Positions 20,118 through 30,847 of a DNA stretch of 62,459 nucleotides are shown here, one piece after another. This DNA comes from JAAZVM01 sp041694155 (GTDB taxonomy: Bacteria; Patescibacteriota; Gracilibacteria; BD1-5; UBA6164). The stretch spans positions 1-62,459 of the forward strand of contig JASMTS010000015.1 of the NCBI GenBank assembly GCA_041694155.1, read 5' to 3'. The notes under the pieces were generated by a model. That model made no database searches. It had not been told where the DNA came from and saw only the letters and a list, made by a program, of their open reading frames with translations. A program made the position numbers and the translations under genes. Position 1 is the first letter of the stretch, and each line of letters starts with the position of its first letter.

Positions 20118-20540
20118 ATGAAAAAAATATTTTTTAGTTTGATTGCTTTGTTTTTTTTGAGCTTGAGTTTTCAAACAGTTTGAGCATCAACTATATGGTG
20201 AACAAGCGATACTGAAATACCTTATTGTAACTGAGATGATTGTTGATTAGATCAATGAGTACAACAGGTAAAAGATTCTGGTATCGACGGAGTTGTTACA
20301 GAATGAAAAGCTTCTGAATATGTTCAATGAATTACAGCTTATATATTATGATTTTTATCTATAATAGCTGTTTTGATAATAATTTATGCATGATTTAACC
20401 TTTTGACTTCTGCTTGAGATGAAGAAAAAGCCAAAAAATCAAAAACAATTATTATTTTTACAATATTATGATTGGTTATTATATATTTGGCAGGTCCAAT
20501 AACTACTTTTGTTGTTGATGTACTTACTCAAGGTGGATAA
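20118..20540 (+). CDS. VirB2/TrbC-like pilin or small secretion membrane protein
   Basis: 140 aa. A signal peptide (MKKIFFSLIALFFLSLSFQTVGA), a short Cys-containing loop (PYCNGDDCG), then two helices separated by GFNLLTSAGDEEKAKKSKT. That two-helix hairpin with its positively charged turn is the pattern of TrbC/VirB2 T4SS pilins and of related small CPR membrane proteins. It precedes the type IV pilus genes but has its own terminator. Confidence 0.6.
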
Positions 20541-20575
20541 AAGATTGACTTTTTTTAAAAGTCAATCTTTTAATT
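20539..20575 (+). terminator. Terminator
   Basis: AAAAGATTGAC - loop - GTCAATCTTTT with T-rich 3' flank. Confidence 0.88.
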
Positions 20576-20638
20576 TGTCTTTATTTTTATTATATGATAT
20601 TATTATATTGTAAATAATATATTTAATAAAAAATTTAT

Positions 20639-21163
20639 ATGACAGATAAAAAACATGTAATTTCTTGATCAAAAAACAATTTACCTTTATGACCTATGAT
20701 TTTTTTGGTTTTTGTTTTAGTTGTGACTGCAGGGTTATTTTTTTATAATAATCATTTAGATAAGAAAAATAGTCAGATTTTATCAAGAATTGATAAGATA
20801 GAATCTAGTATAGAAAAAATAGAAGAAAACCCTAAGGTTCAAATTTATTCATTACTAGATATGAATACTACATTTATAAGTGAATTAGAAAAAAGAAATA
20901 AAATAATATCATACATAAATCATTTGAGATATATACAAAATACTTATTGATTAAGTTTTGATTGATTCAGTTATTCTAATTGAAAGATTTCTACTACTGC
21001 TACAGTTAACTCAACAACTGATGATGGTATTGCTTATGAAAAAACTGTAGATTTTATAAAAAAATATAGAGAATCAGATAATGCAAAATTTAATTTAGAA
21101 TTTATCAATTCTTTTGAATGAATGAATACTTTAAAGTACAATATTAATTTTGAATTAAAATAA
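20639..21163 (+). CDS. PilN/PilO-like pilus assembly protein 1
   Basis: 174 aa: a short cytoplasmic N-terminus, one membrane helix (PMIFLVFVLVVTAGLFFYNN, residues 18-38), a coiled coil (ILSRIDKIESSIEKIEENP) and a compact alpha/beta domain. This is the layout of PilO/PilN inner-membrane alignment proteins. First gene of a run of seven co-directional genes ending at 25513 that includes PilC and several prepilins; the family call rests on architecture and context rather than on sequence motifs. Confidence 0.6.
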
Positions 21164-21187
21164 TTTAAATCTTTTATAATAAAAAAT

Positions 21188-21736
21188 ATGCATAATATTA
21201 AAAAAAATAGTAAAATTTATTGATATATAATGATATTATTGTCAATTTTTATACTTTTATTAGTAACAAGAACTCAAGTTACAGAAACACAAGTAAAGCT
21301 TGATGATATAATGATAAATGAAAATCTAGAAAGTGATGCAAGAGATAAGTTATCAAGATTAAATAATATTGAAAAAAAATTAAACTCAGAAAATGAGCTA
21401 TGAATAGAACCATATATGAATGAAGTTAGTGAGGATAAAATAATTGATTATATATATTCTAAGGTAGAAGAAGATAACTCTAAATATGAAGATTGATTAT
21501 CTGTTATAAGAAATATAAGTATAAGTAAATGAGATATAAATGAAGTTTGATTTACTGAAGCAACAGTTAATATAAACATGAGAGTTCCAAATGAAGAAAG
21601 GATGTTACAAATGTTAGATTTTTTTACAAACAAAGATTCTAAATATAAGTTTTTTTTGACTTCATTTAATTATCCTAATATTAGTAATTGATCTAGTTTC
21701 AATATAACAATTCCTCTAAAAATATTTTATAAATAA
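21188..21736 (+). CDS. PilO-like pilus assembly protein 2
   Basis: 182 aa. N-terminal helix (YIMILLSIFILLLV, residues 12-26), a coiled coil (DARDKLSRLNNIEKKLNSEN), then a ferredoxin-like alpha/beta domain (ISISKGDINEVGFTEATVNINMRVPNEERMLQMLDFF). The pattern fits PilO. It lies 24 bp after the preceding similar gene and 4 bp before pilC; the two may form the PilN/PilO heterodimer. Confidence 0.6.
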
Positions 21737-21740
21737 AATT

Positions 21741-22832
21741 ATGGAAGAAAAAAAGAATTTAAATAAAGAAATTATACTAAGAAAAAAAATTTGAGTTGTA
21801 GATAAGTATAATTTTTATGAATACATATCGGTAATGTTAGACTGATGAGTTTGAGTTACTGAAGCATTGAAATCAGTAGAATCTAAGATTTCTAGCCCTT
21901 ATTTTAAGCAAAAAATAAATGAGTTAGTAACTTATATATCTTCATGAGATTCTTTTTCAAAATCAATGAAAAAGATGCCTAATGTTTTTGAAAGTTCAGA
22001 AGTATCTATAATAGAATCATGAGAAACAACATGACAATTATCAGCATCTCTTATGAAACTAAGTGATGACCTTAAAAAACTTCATGAATTAAAAAATAAA
22101 ATAAAAAGTGCATTAACTTACCCACTTATAATTTTTATATTTTTAATATTAGCTTTAGTTATTGTTCTGGCTTATGTTATACCAGCGATTCAGCCTCTTT
22201 TTGTAGATTCTGATGTTGAACTTCCTGCTGCTACAAAAGCATTAATTGCTACTTCAGATTTTATTATTTATAATTACTGGATTTTAATATTATTTTTCTC
22301 TACAATATTTGTTGTTTTTATGATATATAAAAATACTAATTCTTGAAAGGAAAATATAGAAAAATTCGTATTGGATATACCTTTAGTGTGAAAAATATAT
22401 AAGAATTATATATTAGCCAATATTGCTGCTAACATGTCTAGTTTGATATGATCTTGAATATGAATAGTTAAAGCTCTTTGACTTGTTTGAAAGTCATCAA
22501 ATAGTGTAATATATATGAATATATTTGATGATGTAATATCAAAAGTTTCATCTTGAGATACTATTGTTCACAGTATAGAAGAGGTTGATAAAGAAAAAGA
22601 ATATTTTCCTTCTGATTATTTACAAATGATGTCTGTTTGAGAAAAAACTGCTAGTTTGGAAAGTATATGTGCAAAAATAAATACACAATACCAAAAAGAA
22701 GTAGATTATTCTCTTGCTAGGTTAACAAAATGGATAGAACCTATAGCTATACTTATATCAGGAGTATTTATTTTATGGTTTTCATTTGCTATTTTTTGAG
22801 CAATTTTACAAGTTACACAAACTGTATGATAA
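21741..22832 (+). CDS. pilC: Type IV pilus platform protein PilC/GspF
   Basis: 363 aa with the two GspF domains: residues 20-130 (FYEYISVMLDGGVGVTEALKSVE ... VSIIESGETTGQLSASLMKLSDDL) and 215-325 (ANIAANMSSLIGSGIGIVKALGLV ... YLQMMSVGEKTASLESICAKI). Helices follow each (PLIIFIFLILALVIVLAYV and PIAILISGVFILWFSFAIFG). The G-E-x-T-G-x-L motif is intact. It is the inner-membrane platform on which the extension ATPase drives pilus assembly; that ATPase is not encoded in this window. Followed by a G+C-rich hairpin that may attenuate expression of the prepilins. Confidence 0.93.
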
Positions 22833-22868
22833 AAACCCAAAAATTATTTTTAATTTTGGGGTTTTTTC
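22832..22868 (+). terminator. Terminator or attenuator after pilC
   Basis: AAAAACCC-type arm (22831-22845) paired with GGGGTTTTT (22857-22868) with one mismatch, then Ts. Confidence 0.7.
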
Positions 22869-22903
22869 TTTATAATAAAATTAATTAAAACTAATAATTA
22901 AAA

Positions 22904-23500
22904 ATGAAAATCAATTATAAGTGATTTACTTTGATGGAATTTATGGTAGCATCAAGTATTATAGTAATAATAACTTTGTTAACATACATACCATATAGTC
23001 ATTATCAAAATAAAGCAAAAATAAAAATATCTTCTCGTGAAATAAGTCAGAGTTTTTATGAAATAAAAAATATGGCTACTTGATGATTAAAATATGATGA
23101 TGGGAACCCTAGCTCTATATTTAATGGTATTAATACTTCAGTTGCTTTATATATAACAACTGAGGACACAAACTCTAATATTATAAGGTTTTTTGCTTAT
23201 CCACATGATATTCAAGAATCAAATATTACAAATAATGTCAATTCAACTACATCATTAATAAAACAAAAAAAACTTCAGGATTGAGTTTCTTTTATAGATC
23301 TTTGATGATATGATAATTTATTATTTTTTTATGAATCTATAACATGAGATTCTAAAATATATACATTTAATTGATGATCAAAGTCAGAAGCTACAGATGA
23401 TATTTATGACATAACTATTTCATATAAAAAATCTTCAAGTAATAGTTTAAAATCAGAACTTAAATATTATTCAGAAACAAATATAATTGATTATAAATAA
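22904..23500 (+). CDS. Type IV prepilin-like protein 1
   Basis: 198 aa. Short leader MKINYK, then G/FTLMEFMVASSIIVIITLL: prepilin peptidase site with Glu at +5 and a hydrophobic N-terminal helix. The remaining 170 residues form the globular head. Minor pilin by size and context (three prepilins in a row). Confidence 0.85.
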
Positions 23501-23503
23501 AAT

Positions 23504-24118
23504 ATGCAACAAAAAAACAAAAAATGATTTTCAATAATTGAAATAATGATTTGAGTATTTATATTTTCTATATGAATAGTTAGTGTTTATTCATTAATAA
23601 TCACTACATTAAAATTAAATGATTATAATAAAAATTATATAATAGCTGCTAATCTTGCTAGGGAACAAGTAGAGTTGGTTAGAAATATAAGAGATAGTAA
23701 TTATTCTAAAATACAAGTATATAATCAGATAAATCCATCTAATAATGATCATTCTAATGTTTTTGAGTATTGAAAGTATTATAAAATAGAAAATAACTTT
23801 TCTTCTAACTTATCATCTTTTCCTGTAAAGGTTGATGAAATAAATAATTTTTGAGAATGAGAGTCTGAATTAAATTGAAAAATGCAAAATTATAAATTAT
23901 GTATTAATTCTGACTGATTTTATACATTTGATTGTAGTAGTAATGAAAAAACACCATTTTTTAGGTATATAAAGATTGAAAGGGTAAAATATAATGAATG
24001 ATGAACCCAAGAATTTATTGACGATGCTTTTAAGGTATACTCTAAAGTTGTATGGTATAGTAAATGATATAATGAATTTGAATTAAACAATATTTTTACT
24101 GATTTTAAAAGATTTTAA
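23504..24118 (+). CDS. Type IV prepilin-like protein 2 (PilV/GspI-like)
   Basis: 204 aa. Leader MQQKNKKG/FSIIEIMIGVFIFSIGIVSVY with Glu+5, followed by AANLAREQVELVRNIRDSNYS, the pattern typical of PilV/GspI minor pilins. The head includes a Cys pair (KLCINSDGFYTFDC) likely to form a disulfide loop. Three bases after the preceding stop, so translationally linked. Confidence 0.85.
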
Positions 24119-24120
24119 AT

Positions 24121-24696
24121 ATGAAATACATAAAAAAATGATTCACTTTGATAGAAGTTGTAATATGAGTTACTATATTTTCTATGATAATGATATCTGT
24201 AATGTCTATATATATATTGGCATCAGATACTTCTTTAAAATCAGATATTAATAGGGCAATGCATGAAAATATAAAAAATGTTTTTACTGATGTCTCTGAA
24301 AATATAATAAACAACTCAATTTCTTGAGTTTCTAGTAACCTTCCTGATGCATGTAATATTAATCTAGGATCTAATAATTATAAAAGATGAAATAAGCTTT
24401 GTGTTTGATCTGATGAATACTATTTATCTAAATATAATTGATCTGATTATATAAGAGTAGATAGCTCTGAATGCTCTGATATATCTGATCAGTGTTATAT
24501 TGTGAAAAACTCAGTTCCTATAACTAATAGCTTAGTTTCAGTAAAAAAACTAGAATTTATAGTGACAAACACATATTCTAAAAAAGCAACTATAATTATA
24601 AGCCTTATGCCAACAATAAAAGCTTGAGTTAAACCTTCTCAAATAGAAGACAATATATTAAATTTCCAAACTACTGTTAATAATAGACCTTTTTAA
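24121..24696 (+). CDS. Type IV prepilin-like protein 3 (PilW/GspJ-like)
   Basis: 191 aa. MKYIKKG/FTLIEVVIGVTIFSMIMISVMSIY with Glu+5. A Cys-rich head (LPDACNINLG, KLCVGSDEYYL, SSECSDISDQCYIV) suggests disulfides. Two bases after the previous gene. Confidence 0.85.
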
Positions 24697-24706
24697 AAAA
24701 AATATT

Positions 24707-25513
24707 ATGAAAAATGTAAATAGTAAATGATACTCTACAATAATATCACTTTTATTGATATGATTTTTACTTGTTCTTTCTATATGAATATTTAGGCTTA
24801 TTTTAAATGAGATGAAAATAAATAGAGCTATGTGAGATTATATCAAATCATATGCATGAGCTGAATCATCTCAAGAATTAGCTTTATTATGAATAAAGAA
24901 AAATTGATATTGATATGTATGAGAAATAGATAGTACTATAAATAATAAATCTGTAGTTTTGTCAGAAAACCCAACTGATAAATCACTTTTTCATCCAAAA
25001 AAAGATGTAAAAATATTTTTTAAAAATGATTGAAAAGTAGATGAATATAGTTGAGAGCTAGAACCATTATGATATGATATAATACCTTTGTTTTATATAG
25101 ATGATACAGGTGATCACTGAATAACTAATTATAATTTTGATATTACTTCTTGATCAGAGAGTGATATATCTTGGAATATAGTATGAGATGATGCATGACT
25201 TTCTTGAAAGTGAGAAGATACTTTATGAGTTAAAAAAATAGTTGATAGTTCATGACAATTTGATTACTCACAGAGATCTATTCAAAATTTTTTGTGATCT
25301 TCTAATGTTAATTATTTACTTATAAATAATATAAATACTTCTCAAAATGTTAGTTATAAAATAACAACTACAAATCCATGAGAGTATTTTACCAAACCTG
25401 TTTTAAATATAATATCTAGTTGAGAGTTATGAGATTATAGGCAAAATCTTAATACAAGGCTTGATAATAACGAATTTTTGAATATTTTGAGGTATTCTGT
25501 TTATAGTAACTAA
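24707..25513 (+). CDS. PilX-like minor pilin component
   Basis: 268 aa. The N-terminal MKNVNSKGYSTIISLLLIGFLLVLSIGIFRLILNEMKINRAMGDY matches PilX-type proteins: a hydrophobic helix with S-x-x-x-L-L in place of the Glu+5 motif, then a Glu-rich helix (YAGAESSQELALLGIKK). The large Gly/Ser-rich head is probably exposed. Last gene of the pilus block; AT-rich spacer to HU follows. Confidence 0.7.
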
Positions 25514-25609
25514 AATTATGCTTTTCCCTTAATTTAGGTATTTTAGCTAATATTTTATTTTTTTATATTAATCTTTATAAAAGAAAATAAATTTTTTTTG
25601 TAAAAAAAT

Positions 25610-25637
25610 TTGCATTTGCTTTAAAGATAGCTAAACT
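25610..25637 (+). promoter_or_regulatory. Promoter of HU gene (TTGCAT-N16-TAAACT)
   Basis: -35-like TTGCAT at 25610-25615 and -10-like TAAACT at 25632-25637, 16-nt spacing, 34 bp before the HU start codon. Confidence 0.6.
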
Positions 25638-25670
25638 AAAGGGTGTTTATATTTATAACATTTTGTTAAT

Positions 25671-25943
25671 ATGAAAAAACAAGATTTTATTAAAGCAGTT
25701 GCTGCTGATGCTGGTTTAAGCCAAGATGCTGTTTCTAAAGCTTTAACATCTATGATAGATGTTATTACTGATGAATTAAAAGCTGGAAATGAAGTTAATA
25801 TAACTGGTTTTGGTGCTTTTAAAGTTTCTTCAAGAGCTGCTAGAAATGGTCTAAATCCAAGAACTAGAGAACCTATTAAAATTCCTGCTATGAATTCTCC
25901 AGTTTTTAGAGCTGGTAAAACATTAAAAGAATCAGTTAGATAA
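25671..25943 (+). CDS. hup: DNA-binding protein HU
   Basis: 90 aa, standard HU length. MKKQDFIKAVAADAGLSQDAVSKAL, the central GNEVNITGFGAFKVSSRAARNGLNPRT and the terminal EPIKIPAMNSPVFRAGKTLKESVR, with the Pro at the tip of the DNA-intercalating arm. Nucleoid protein. All seven or so Gly are GGN and no TGA occurs, a pattern seen in the window's likely highly expressed genes (also S21 and L33). Own promoter and terminator. Confidence 0.98.
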   Translation: MKKQDFIKAVAADAGLSQDAVSKALTSMIDVITDELKAGNEVNITGFGAFKVSSRAARNGLNPRTREPIKIPAMNSPVFRAGKTLKESVR

Positions 25944-25955
25944 TTTATTCTTTTT

Positions 25956-25992
25956 AAAAAAACACTTATTATTTGATAAGTGTTTTTTTTGT
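25956..25992 (+). terminator. Terminator of HU gene
   Basis: AAAAAACACTTAT - loop - ATAAGTGTTTTTTT. Confidence 0.92.
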
Positions 25993-26048
25993 TTTTTTTA
26001 CATTTTAATGTTATAATAAAAATAATTATAACTATAGATTATTTATTT

Positions 26049-26573
26049 ATGAGCAAAATATACATAGATAAACTGAAAGATTGACATGATAAATATGAGA
26101 TTATTTCTTCTTTATTTGATAAAGAGGGGAATATTTTCGTTGAATTTATTTATAAATCAAAATTTGAAAATACAAAAGATTTAAGAGATTTTGTAGATAT
26201 TTTATGTGAAGAATTAAATTTTTCTGATAAACAAAAGTGAAGGTTTATACTAATTGCAGATGAATTAAATAATAATGCTATAGAATATTGAAGTTCTCCA
26301 GAATCTTTTAATGTATTAAGGATTAAATCATACATAGAAAATTGAGAAAAGTATTTTAATTTAGAAGTAGAAGATAATTGAGATTGAAAAAGTCCCAAAA
26401 AAGCTCTTGATATGGAAACAATGAGGGCTCATAAATTAAAACTAGGTTATTTTTGACATAATTCTATAAGATGAAGATGATTATTTTTAATAATAGTAAA
26501 ATTAGTTGATAGATTGTTTTTTAAAAACTCAAAAGATAAATGATTAATCGTATGAATTAAAACAAAAATATAA
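26049..26573 (+). CDS. RsbW-like histidine-kinase-fold ATPase (anti-sigma type)
   Basis: 174 aa. GHKL ATP-binding boxes: N box in LIADELNNNAIEYGS (residues 69-83), G1 in LEVEDNGDGKSP and G2 in SIRGRGLFLIIVKLVDRL. No transmitter His domain. This is the layout of anti-sigma serine kinases such as RsbW/SpoIIAB, which bind sigma or an anti-anti-sigma partner. No STAS-domain partner gene is seen here. The protein ends in IVGIKTKI. Confidence 0.78.
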
Positions 26574-26605
26574 AAAGTATTTACTCAGAGTAAATACTTT
26601 TTATA
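26573..26605. terminator. Bidirectional terminator
   Basis: AAAAAGTATTTACTC - AG - AGTAAATACTTTTT; the ftsQ-like stop codon lies inside the stem. Confidence 0.9.
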
Positions 26606-27555
26606 TTTTTTTCACATTGGTTGATGTTTTCACTTGGACAATAAAATATTTTATTACTAACTCTTAAATCTATATAATATATATCAGATTTACTTATTTG
26701 CTCACTTTCATTATTAAATATAATCAAATTTCTTATTTGATTTTCTATATTATCTGATCAGTCTAAAGAAAATATAAGTATAACATCATTTTTTGTTATT
26801 ATATGCAACTCTCTTTCATTTTCATAGTATTTTAATTCTTTTATATTTATATCTATTATATTATCTTTTATAACTCTTTGTATTTCTTTTATCTTTAGAA
26901 TATATTTAGCTTCAAATATATTTCTATAATCAAGAAACATAGAGTCTCAAAAGTCTTTTTTTACTATCAATGTATCTAAGTCTTCATCAATTTTATTTTT
27001 TGGTATTAAACTACCATTTTCTAATATTATATAGTTTTTTCATTCAATATTAACATTATACAATTTTTTAAATGAACCAATTGTCATTTTTAATGTATTA
27101 GGTAGTTTTATTTTTAAGTCTAGTATTCTTATATTATCTTGATAGTTTTTTAATTTATTAAATACATCTCTTTCTTTTATATTGAATATTGTTGCTCATC
27201 TAAAATCCTCTACAGACTTATAGGCAATATCCATATTTGTAGAATTATCTAGTTTTGTTATTTCAATGTATTTTACTTTAAAAATTGGAGATAGGGTAAT
27301 AATTATTCAAATAATTATTAATAAGATAATACTTATCAAAAAATAAGGTATTATTTTTTGTTTATTATTTTTTCATAATTTTATTTTAGAAAAATCTATA
27401 TTTATATTTTTTCTTTTTTTTGTAAATTTAACTCAATCTTTTTTTGTAAGTAATAATTTAGACTTATTGTTTTCTCTTGTTTTTTTATTTTTTTTTATAA
27501 ATTTTTCTAAAATTTTTTTATTATTTTCTATCTGTTTTTTTATTTTTTGAAACAT
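26581..27555 (-). CDS. ftsQ: FtsQ/DivIB-like division protein
   Basis: 324 aa. A long basic cytoplasmic N-terminus (about 75 residues), one membrane helix (IIPYFLISIILLIIIGIIITL), then a POTRA domain (SPIFKVKYIEITKLDNST, FRGATIFNIKERDVFNKLKNY, IRILDLKIKLPNTLKMTI) and the beta domain (YNVNIEGKNYIILENGSLIP). This matches FtsQ, which links early cytoplasmic and late periplasmic division proteins. The call is by fold pattern. Immediately downstream of rbfA (4 bp). Confidence 0.75.
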
Positions 27556-27559
27556 TTTA

Positions 27560-27898
27560 TTATTTGTTAACTTTATTTATTGTATCACATACTTTTTGTC
27601 CTATTTCTCATTTACTATCATATCTATATCTTATTCTAGGAAGTTTTCTTATACTCATCATTTTGTTATATTTTTTTTGTATTTCATGATTGTGTTTTGC
27701 AAGTGTTTTTGGTAATATATCTTGGTTTTTGAATGAGCTAACCCATACATCCAAATAAGATAAATCTGTGCTTATTACTATATCTGTTATGTTTATTATT
27801 CAAAAATCACTTTGTATATCATCTATTTCCTCCATTATTAAATTAGATATTATTTCTCTGGATACGCTTTCTAATTTTTTTATTCTATCTTTGTTCAT
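27560..27898 (-). CDS. rbfA: Ribosome-binding factor A
   Basis: 112 aa. KH-like fold: MNKDRIKKLESVSREIISNLIMEEI, IINITDIVISTDLSYLDVWVSSF, and ending RKLPRIRYRYDSKGEIGQKVCDTI, where the R-K-L-P-R-I-R-Y-D strand near the C-terminus is diagnostic. Acts in 16S rRNA/30S maturation. It overlaps the ftsQ-like operon and is read first. Confidence 0.85.
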
Positions 27899-27953
27899 AT
27901 TTGTCTATTTTTTATAATTTTTAATATATATTAATATACAAATATATTTAATT

Positions 27954-27981
27954 TTGACAAATATAATTTGATAAATATAAT
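27954..27981 (+). promoter_or_regulatory. Consensus sigma70-type promoter of rpsU
   Basis: TTGACA (27954-27959), 16-nt spacer, TATAAT (27976-27981): an exact consensus match, followed about 40 bp later by AAGGGGAT before the rpsU start. Confidence 0.85.
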
Positions 27982-28038
27982 TCTCATACTTTTAAAATAA
28001 AGTATTATTATTTAATTTCCTTAAGGGGATAGAAAAAC

Positions 28039-28239
28039 ATGATTTACGCAGTAAAAAATGAAGGTGAAACTAACGAAAAAATGATCCTTAGATACAAAAA
28101 GTTATTTTTCCAATCAAGAATGGCTAACAAACTAAGAGCAGAAAGATATGCAGTTGGAAAACCAACAAAGAAAAAGCAAAGACATTCTGCTATCGTTAGA
28201 GAACACTATAGAATGCTAAATAATAAAGTATACTTTTAA
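28039..28239 (+). CDS. rpsU: 30S ribosomal protein S21
   Basis: 66 aa. MIYAVKNEGETNEKMILRYKKLFFQ and KLRAERYAVGKPTKKKQRHSAIVREHYR, the basic S21 pattern. Gly is GGN throughout and Arg AGA; strong ribosome binding site AAGGGGA. Monocistronic between a consensus promoter and a terminator. Confidence 0.92.
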   Translation: MIYAVKNEGETNEKMILRYKKLFFQSRMANKLRAERYAVGKPTKKKQRHSAIVREHYRMLNNKVYF

Positions 28240-28250
28240 TTAGTATATTA

Positions 28251-28288
28251 ATAAAAGTTCAAGTTATTTAACTTGAACTTTTATTTTT
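28251..28288 (+). terminator. Terminator of rpsU
   Basis: ATAAAAGTTCAAGTT - 4 nt - AACTTGAACTTTTAT followed by Ts. Confidence 0.92.
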
Positions 28289-28335
28289 TACTTTAAAATA
28301 TATAATATAATAAATAATAATAAAAATTATAATTT

Positions 28336-29679
28336 ATGTTTAAAAAAATTGTAGGACTTTGATTTTCTAGTAAGTGAAAAAATGCCAAAGATGTTAAAAA
28401 ATATATTAATAGTCTTGTAGAATGATGAGCTACTGAGTTTTTTACCTGATATAATCCTCCAGAATGGTATACAAGATTTTGATTTGAGGTTAGCCCAAAT
28501 GGTAGGTTTTCTGAGCATGAACAAATAACTGATTTTGAAACTTTAAAATCTATTTGTGAAGAAGTTCATAAACATTGATATGAATTGTTTATAAATCTAA
28601 ATGCATGGTATTATACAGATGAAACTATGCCTTATATAGAAAAAATGGTGGATGATTTTATAAAAATAGGTATAGATTGAGTTATATGTTGAAATATAGG
28701 TATACTAGAATATTTAAAAAAAATAAATTATGTCTGAAAAATAAATATATCTACTATATTAGCTCTTTATAATAAAGAGGCAATAAGATTTATGCTAGAT
28801 AATTATAATATTAACAAAGTTATTCTTAGTAGGGAAATAACCCTAAAAGAAATCGAATCTATAGTATTAGAATTTCCAGATATATTATTTGAAGTTTTTT
28901 GAGAATGAGATTTTTGTAGATATAATAACTGACTTTGTTATGCAGAGCATAAATATTGAGAAAAAGATATATGTACTGTAGTTGTTAATGATTTGATAAT
29001 CAAGAAAAAATATAGAGCAGATTTCAAAAAAATAATACTTGATGATGATTTAGACAATCAAGAAAAAATACAAAAACTAGATGATACTTATTATAATATA
29101 TTTGAACAAATAGAAAATATTTTTAGGGAAATAGATTTGTGAATTAGTGATGAATTAGAATTGAAAAATGATTTGGAAAAAATAATAAAAATATCAAAAA
29201 ATAGAGTAGATTTATTTTTTGATGCTTTATATCCAGTTAATTCGACTAAAAATATAAATATTTTGACATACTTAAAAGCTTTGAAATATTTAAATAATAG
29301 TGATTATGATGATTTAAAAAATGAGATAGAAAAATCAATAAGGTCATGAATGAATTATCACCTACAAAAAGCTAAACAAATATGATGAGAAGCAAAATTA
29401 AAAGCCTATGAATTGGCTAATTTTTATAGTAAAAGTGATAATTTAAACCTTTATTGTTATCTATTTTTTTCAAAATTTAAAAATATAGAAACAGTAAAGT
29501 TTCCTACAAGATGAAGAAATCATAATGAAAAACTAAAATTAATAACACAAGTTGTAGAAAATCAAAATATAAAAGACTGACTTATAGATAGGTGAGTAAG
29601 TATAGAAAGAGCACACTATGATTTAACTTATTTATTTTGAGATAAGTTGTGGTTTAGAAAAATGTTAAGAGACTTATAA
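28336..29679 (+). CDS. U32-family peptidase/hydroxylase-like protein
   Basis: 447 aa. Residues 1-220 follow the U32 TIM-barrel: TEFFTGYNPPEWYTRFGFEVSPNGRFSE, LKSICEEVHKHGYELFINLNAWYY, VDDFIKIGIDGVICGNIGIL, NISTILALYNKEAIRFM, KVILSREITLKEIESI and FEVFGEGDFCRYNNGLCYAEH (with Cys that hold the 4Fe-4S in YhbU/RlhA-type proteins). The C-terminal half (230-447) is helical and not recognised. In other bacteria U32 enzymes hydroxylate tRNA or rRNA (TrhP, RlhA). Exact role unclear. The following yebC is 58 bp downstream. Confidence 0.78.
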
Positions 29680-29737
29680 TCTTTACAAATAATAACTTTT
29701 TTATAAAATGTATTTAATACTTGATAATTAATAATTT

Positions 29738-30508
29738 ATGTGAAGAGGTCCAGTAGTACAAGCTAGAAAAGATGCAGTAAATGCTCAAAAGTGAAAAATA
29801 TTTTCTACTCATGCAAAGCTTATATCTATAGCAGCTCAAAAGTGATGAGATCCTGACCAAAACCCTAGCCTTATGTCAGCTATAAATACAGCTAAAAAAG
29901 CATGAGTTCCAAATGATAATATAGATAGAGCTATAAAAAAAGGTACTTGAGAAGATAAATCTGCCGCAAAAATAGAGGAAATAATTTATGAATGATATGC
30001 TCCAGGATGAGTGGCTTTGATGGTACAGGCTCTCAGTGATAATAAAAATAGAACAGTATCTAGTATAAGGCATATTTTTTCTAAATTTGGGTGAAATATG
30101 TGAGAGTCATGATCTGTTAATTGGATGTTTAATAGAAAATGAGTTATATTCATAGATCCAAAAAAATATGATTATGAAAAAATAGAAGAACTAGCTATAG
30201 AGTGATGAGCAGAAGATATTATAGGAGAAAAATCTTATATAAAAATTTTAACTGATGTAGATGATTTTAGTGATGTAGAAAAGTTTTTTGAAGATAACGA
30301 AGTAGAAATACTTGAATCAAAATTAGATTTTGTTCCAGATAATGAAATTGAATTAACTGATTTTGATAAGGTTCTAAAGTTTACAAAAATGATAGAAGCT
30401 TTCAATGAAGATGAAGATGTTAGTTTTGTATCTAGTAATGAATTAATATCAGATGATTTACAAAATGAAGTAAATGAATATATAGAAAAGCATACATTTA
30501 AAAGCTAA
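29738..30508 (+). CDS. yebC: YebC/TACO1-family regulator
   Basis: 256 aa, usual length. Start MGRGPVVQARKDAVNAQKGKIFSTHAKLI replaces the common MAGHSKWANIKHRK form but keeps the same helix. Then PDQNPSLMSAINTAKKAGVPNDNIDRAIKKGTG, EEIIYEGYAPGGVALMVQALSDNKNRT, GGNMGESGSVNWMFNRKGVI and DIIGEKSYIKIL. YebC has been linked to relief of ribosome stalling at polyproline or to regulation. Own terminator. Confidence 0.95.
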
Positions 30509-30542
30509 AAAAAAGACAAGATTATTTTCTTGTCTTTTTATT
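30508..30542. terminator. Bidirectional terminator after yebC
   Basis: AAAAAAAGACAAG - loop - CTTGTCTTTTT between convergent yebC and rpmG. Confidence 0.9.
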
Positions 30543-30574
30543 TTTAAATAAAAAAAGTAAGCAATTTATTTTGC

Positions 30575-30757
30575 TTACCCTTTTTTAATTTCTTTCATTT
30601 TTAAAACTTCGTGTTTTCTAGTTTTTGGATTGTATTTTTTCAATTCAGGACCTTTTTTACCAGTTTCAAAATTCTTTTTTTGAATATTTGTAACGTGAAC
30701 AAGGTTTCCAGTTTCAGTTGAGTAAAATCCAACATATGTTCTTCTACCTTTAGCCAT
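30575..30757 (-). CDS. rpmG: 50S ribosomal protein L33
   Basis: 60 aa: MAKGRRTYVGFYSTETGNLVHVTNIQKKNFE and LKKYNPKTRKHEVLKMKEIKKG. The conserved KYnP-x-RKH block identifies L33; the four zinc-binding Cys of the C+ form are absent. Gly are all GGN. Lies 90 bp downstream of frr with a possible CTCT..AGAG hairpin in between. Confidence 0.88.
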   Translation of the reverse strand: MAKGRRTYVGFYSTETGNLVHVTNIQKKNFETGKKGPELKKYNPKTRKHEVLKMKEIKKG

Positions 30758-30847
30758 TTTTAGCTTTAATTAATATATAAATATTGTCTCTTTGTTAGAG
30801 AGTTACTGGCAGATTATATAAAAAATATTTAATAAATCAAGTTTTTA

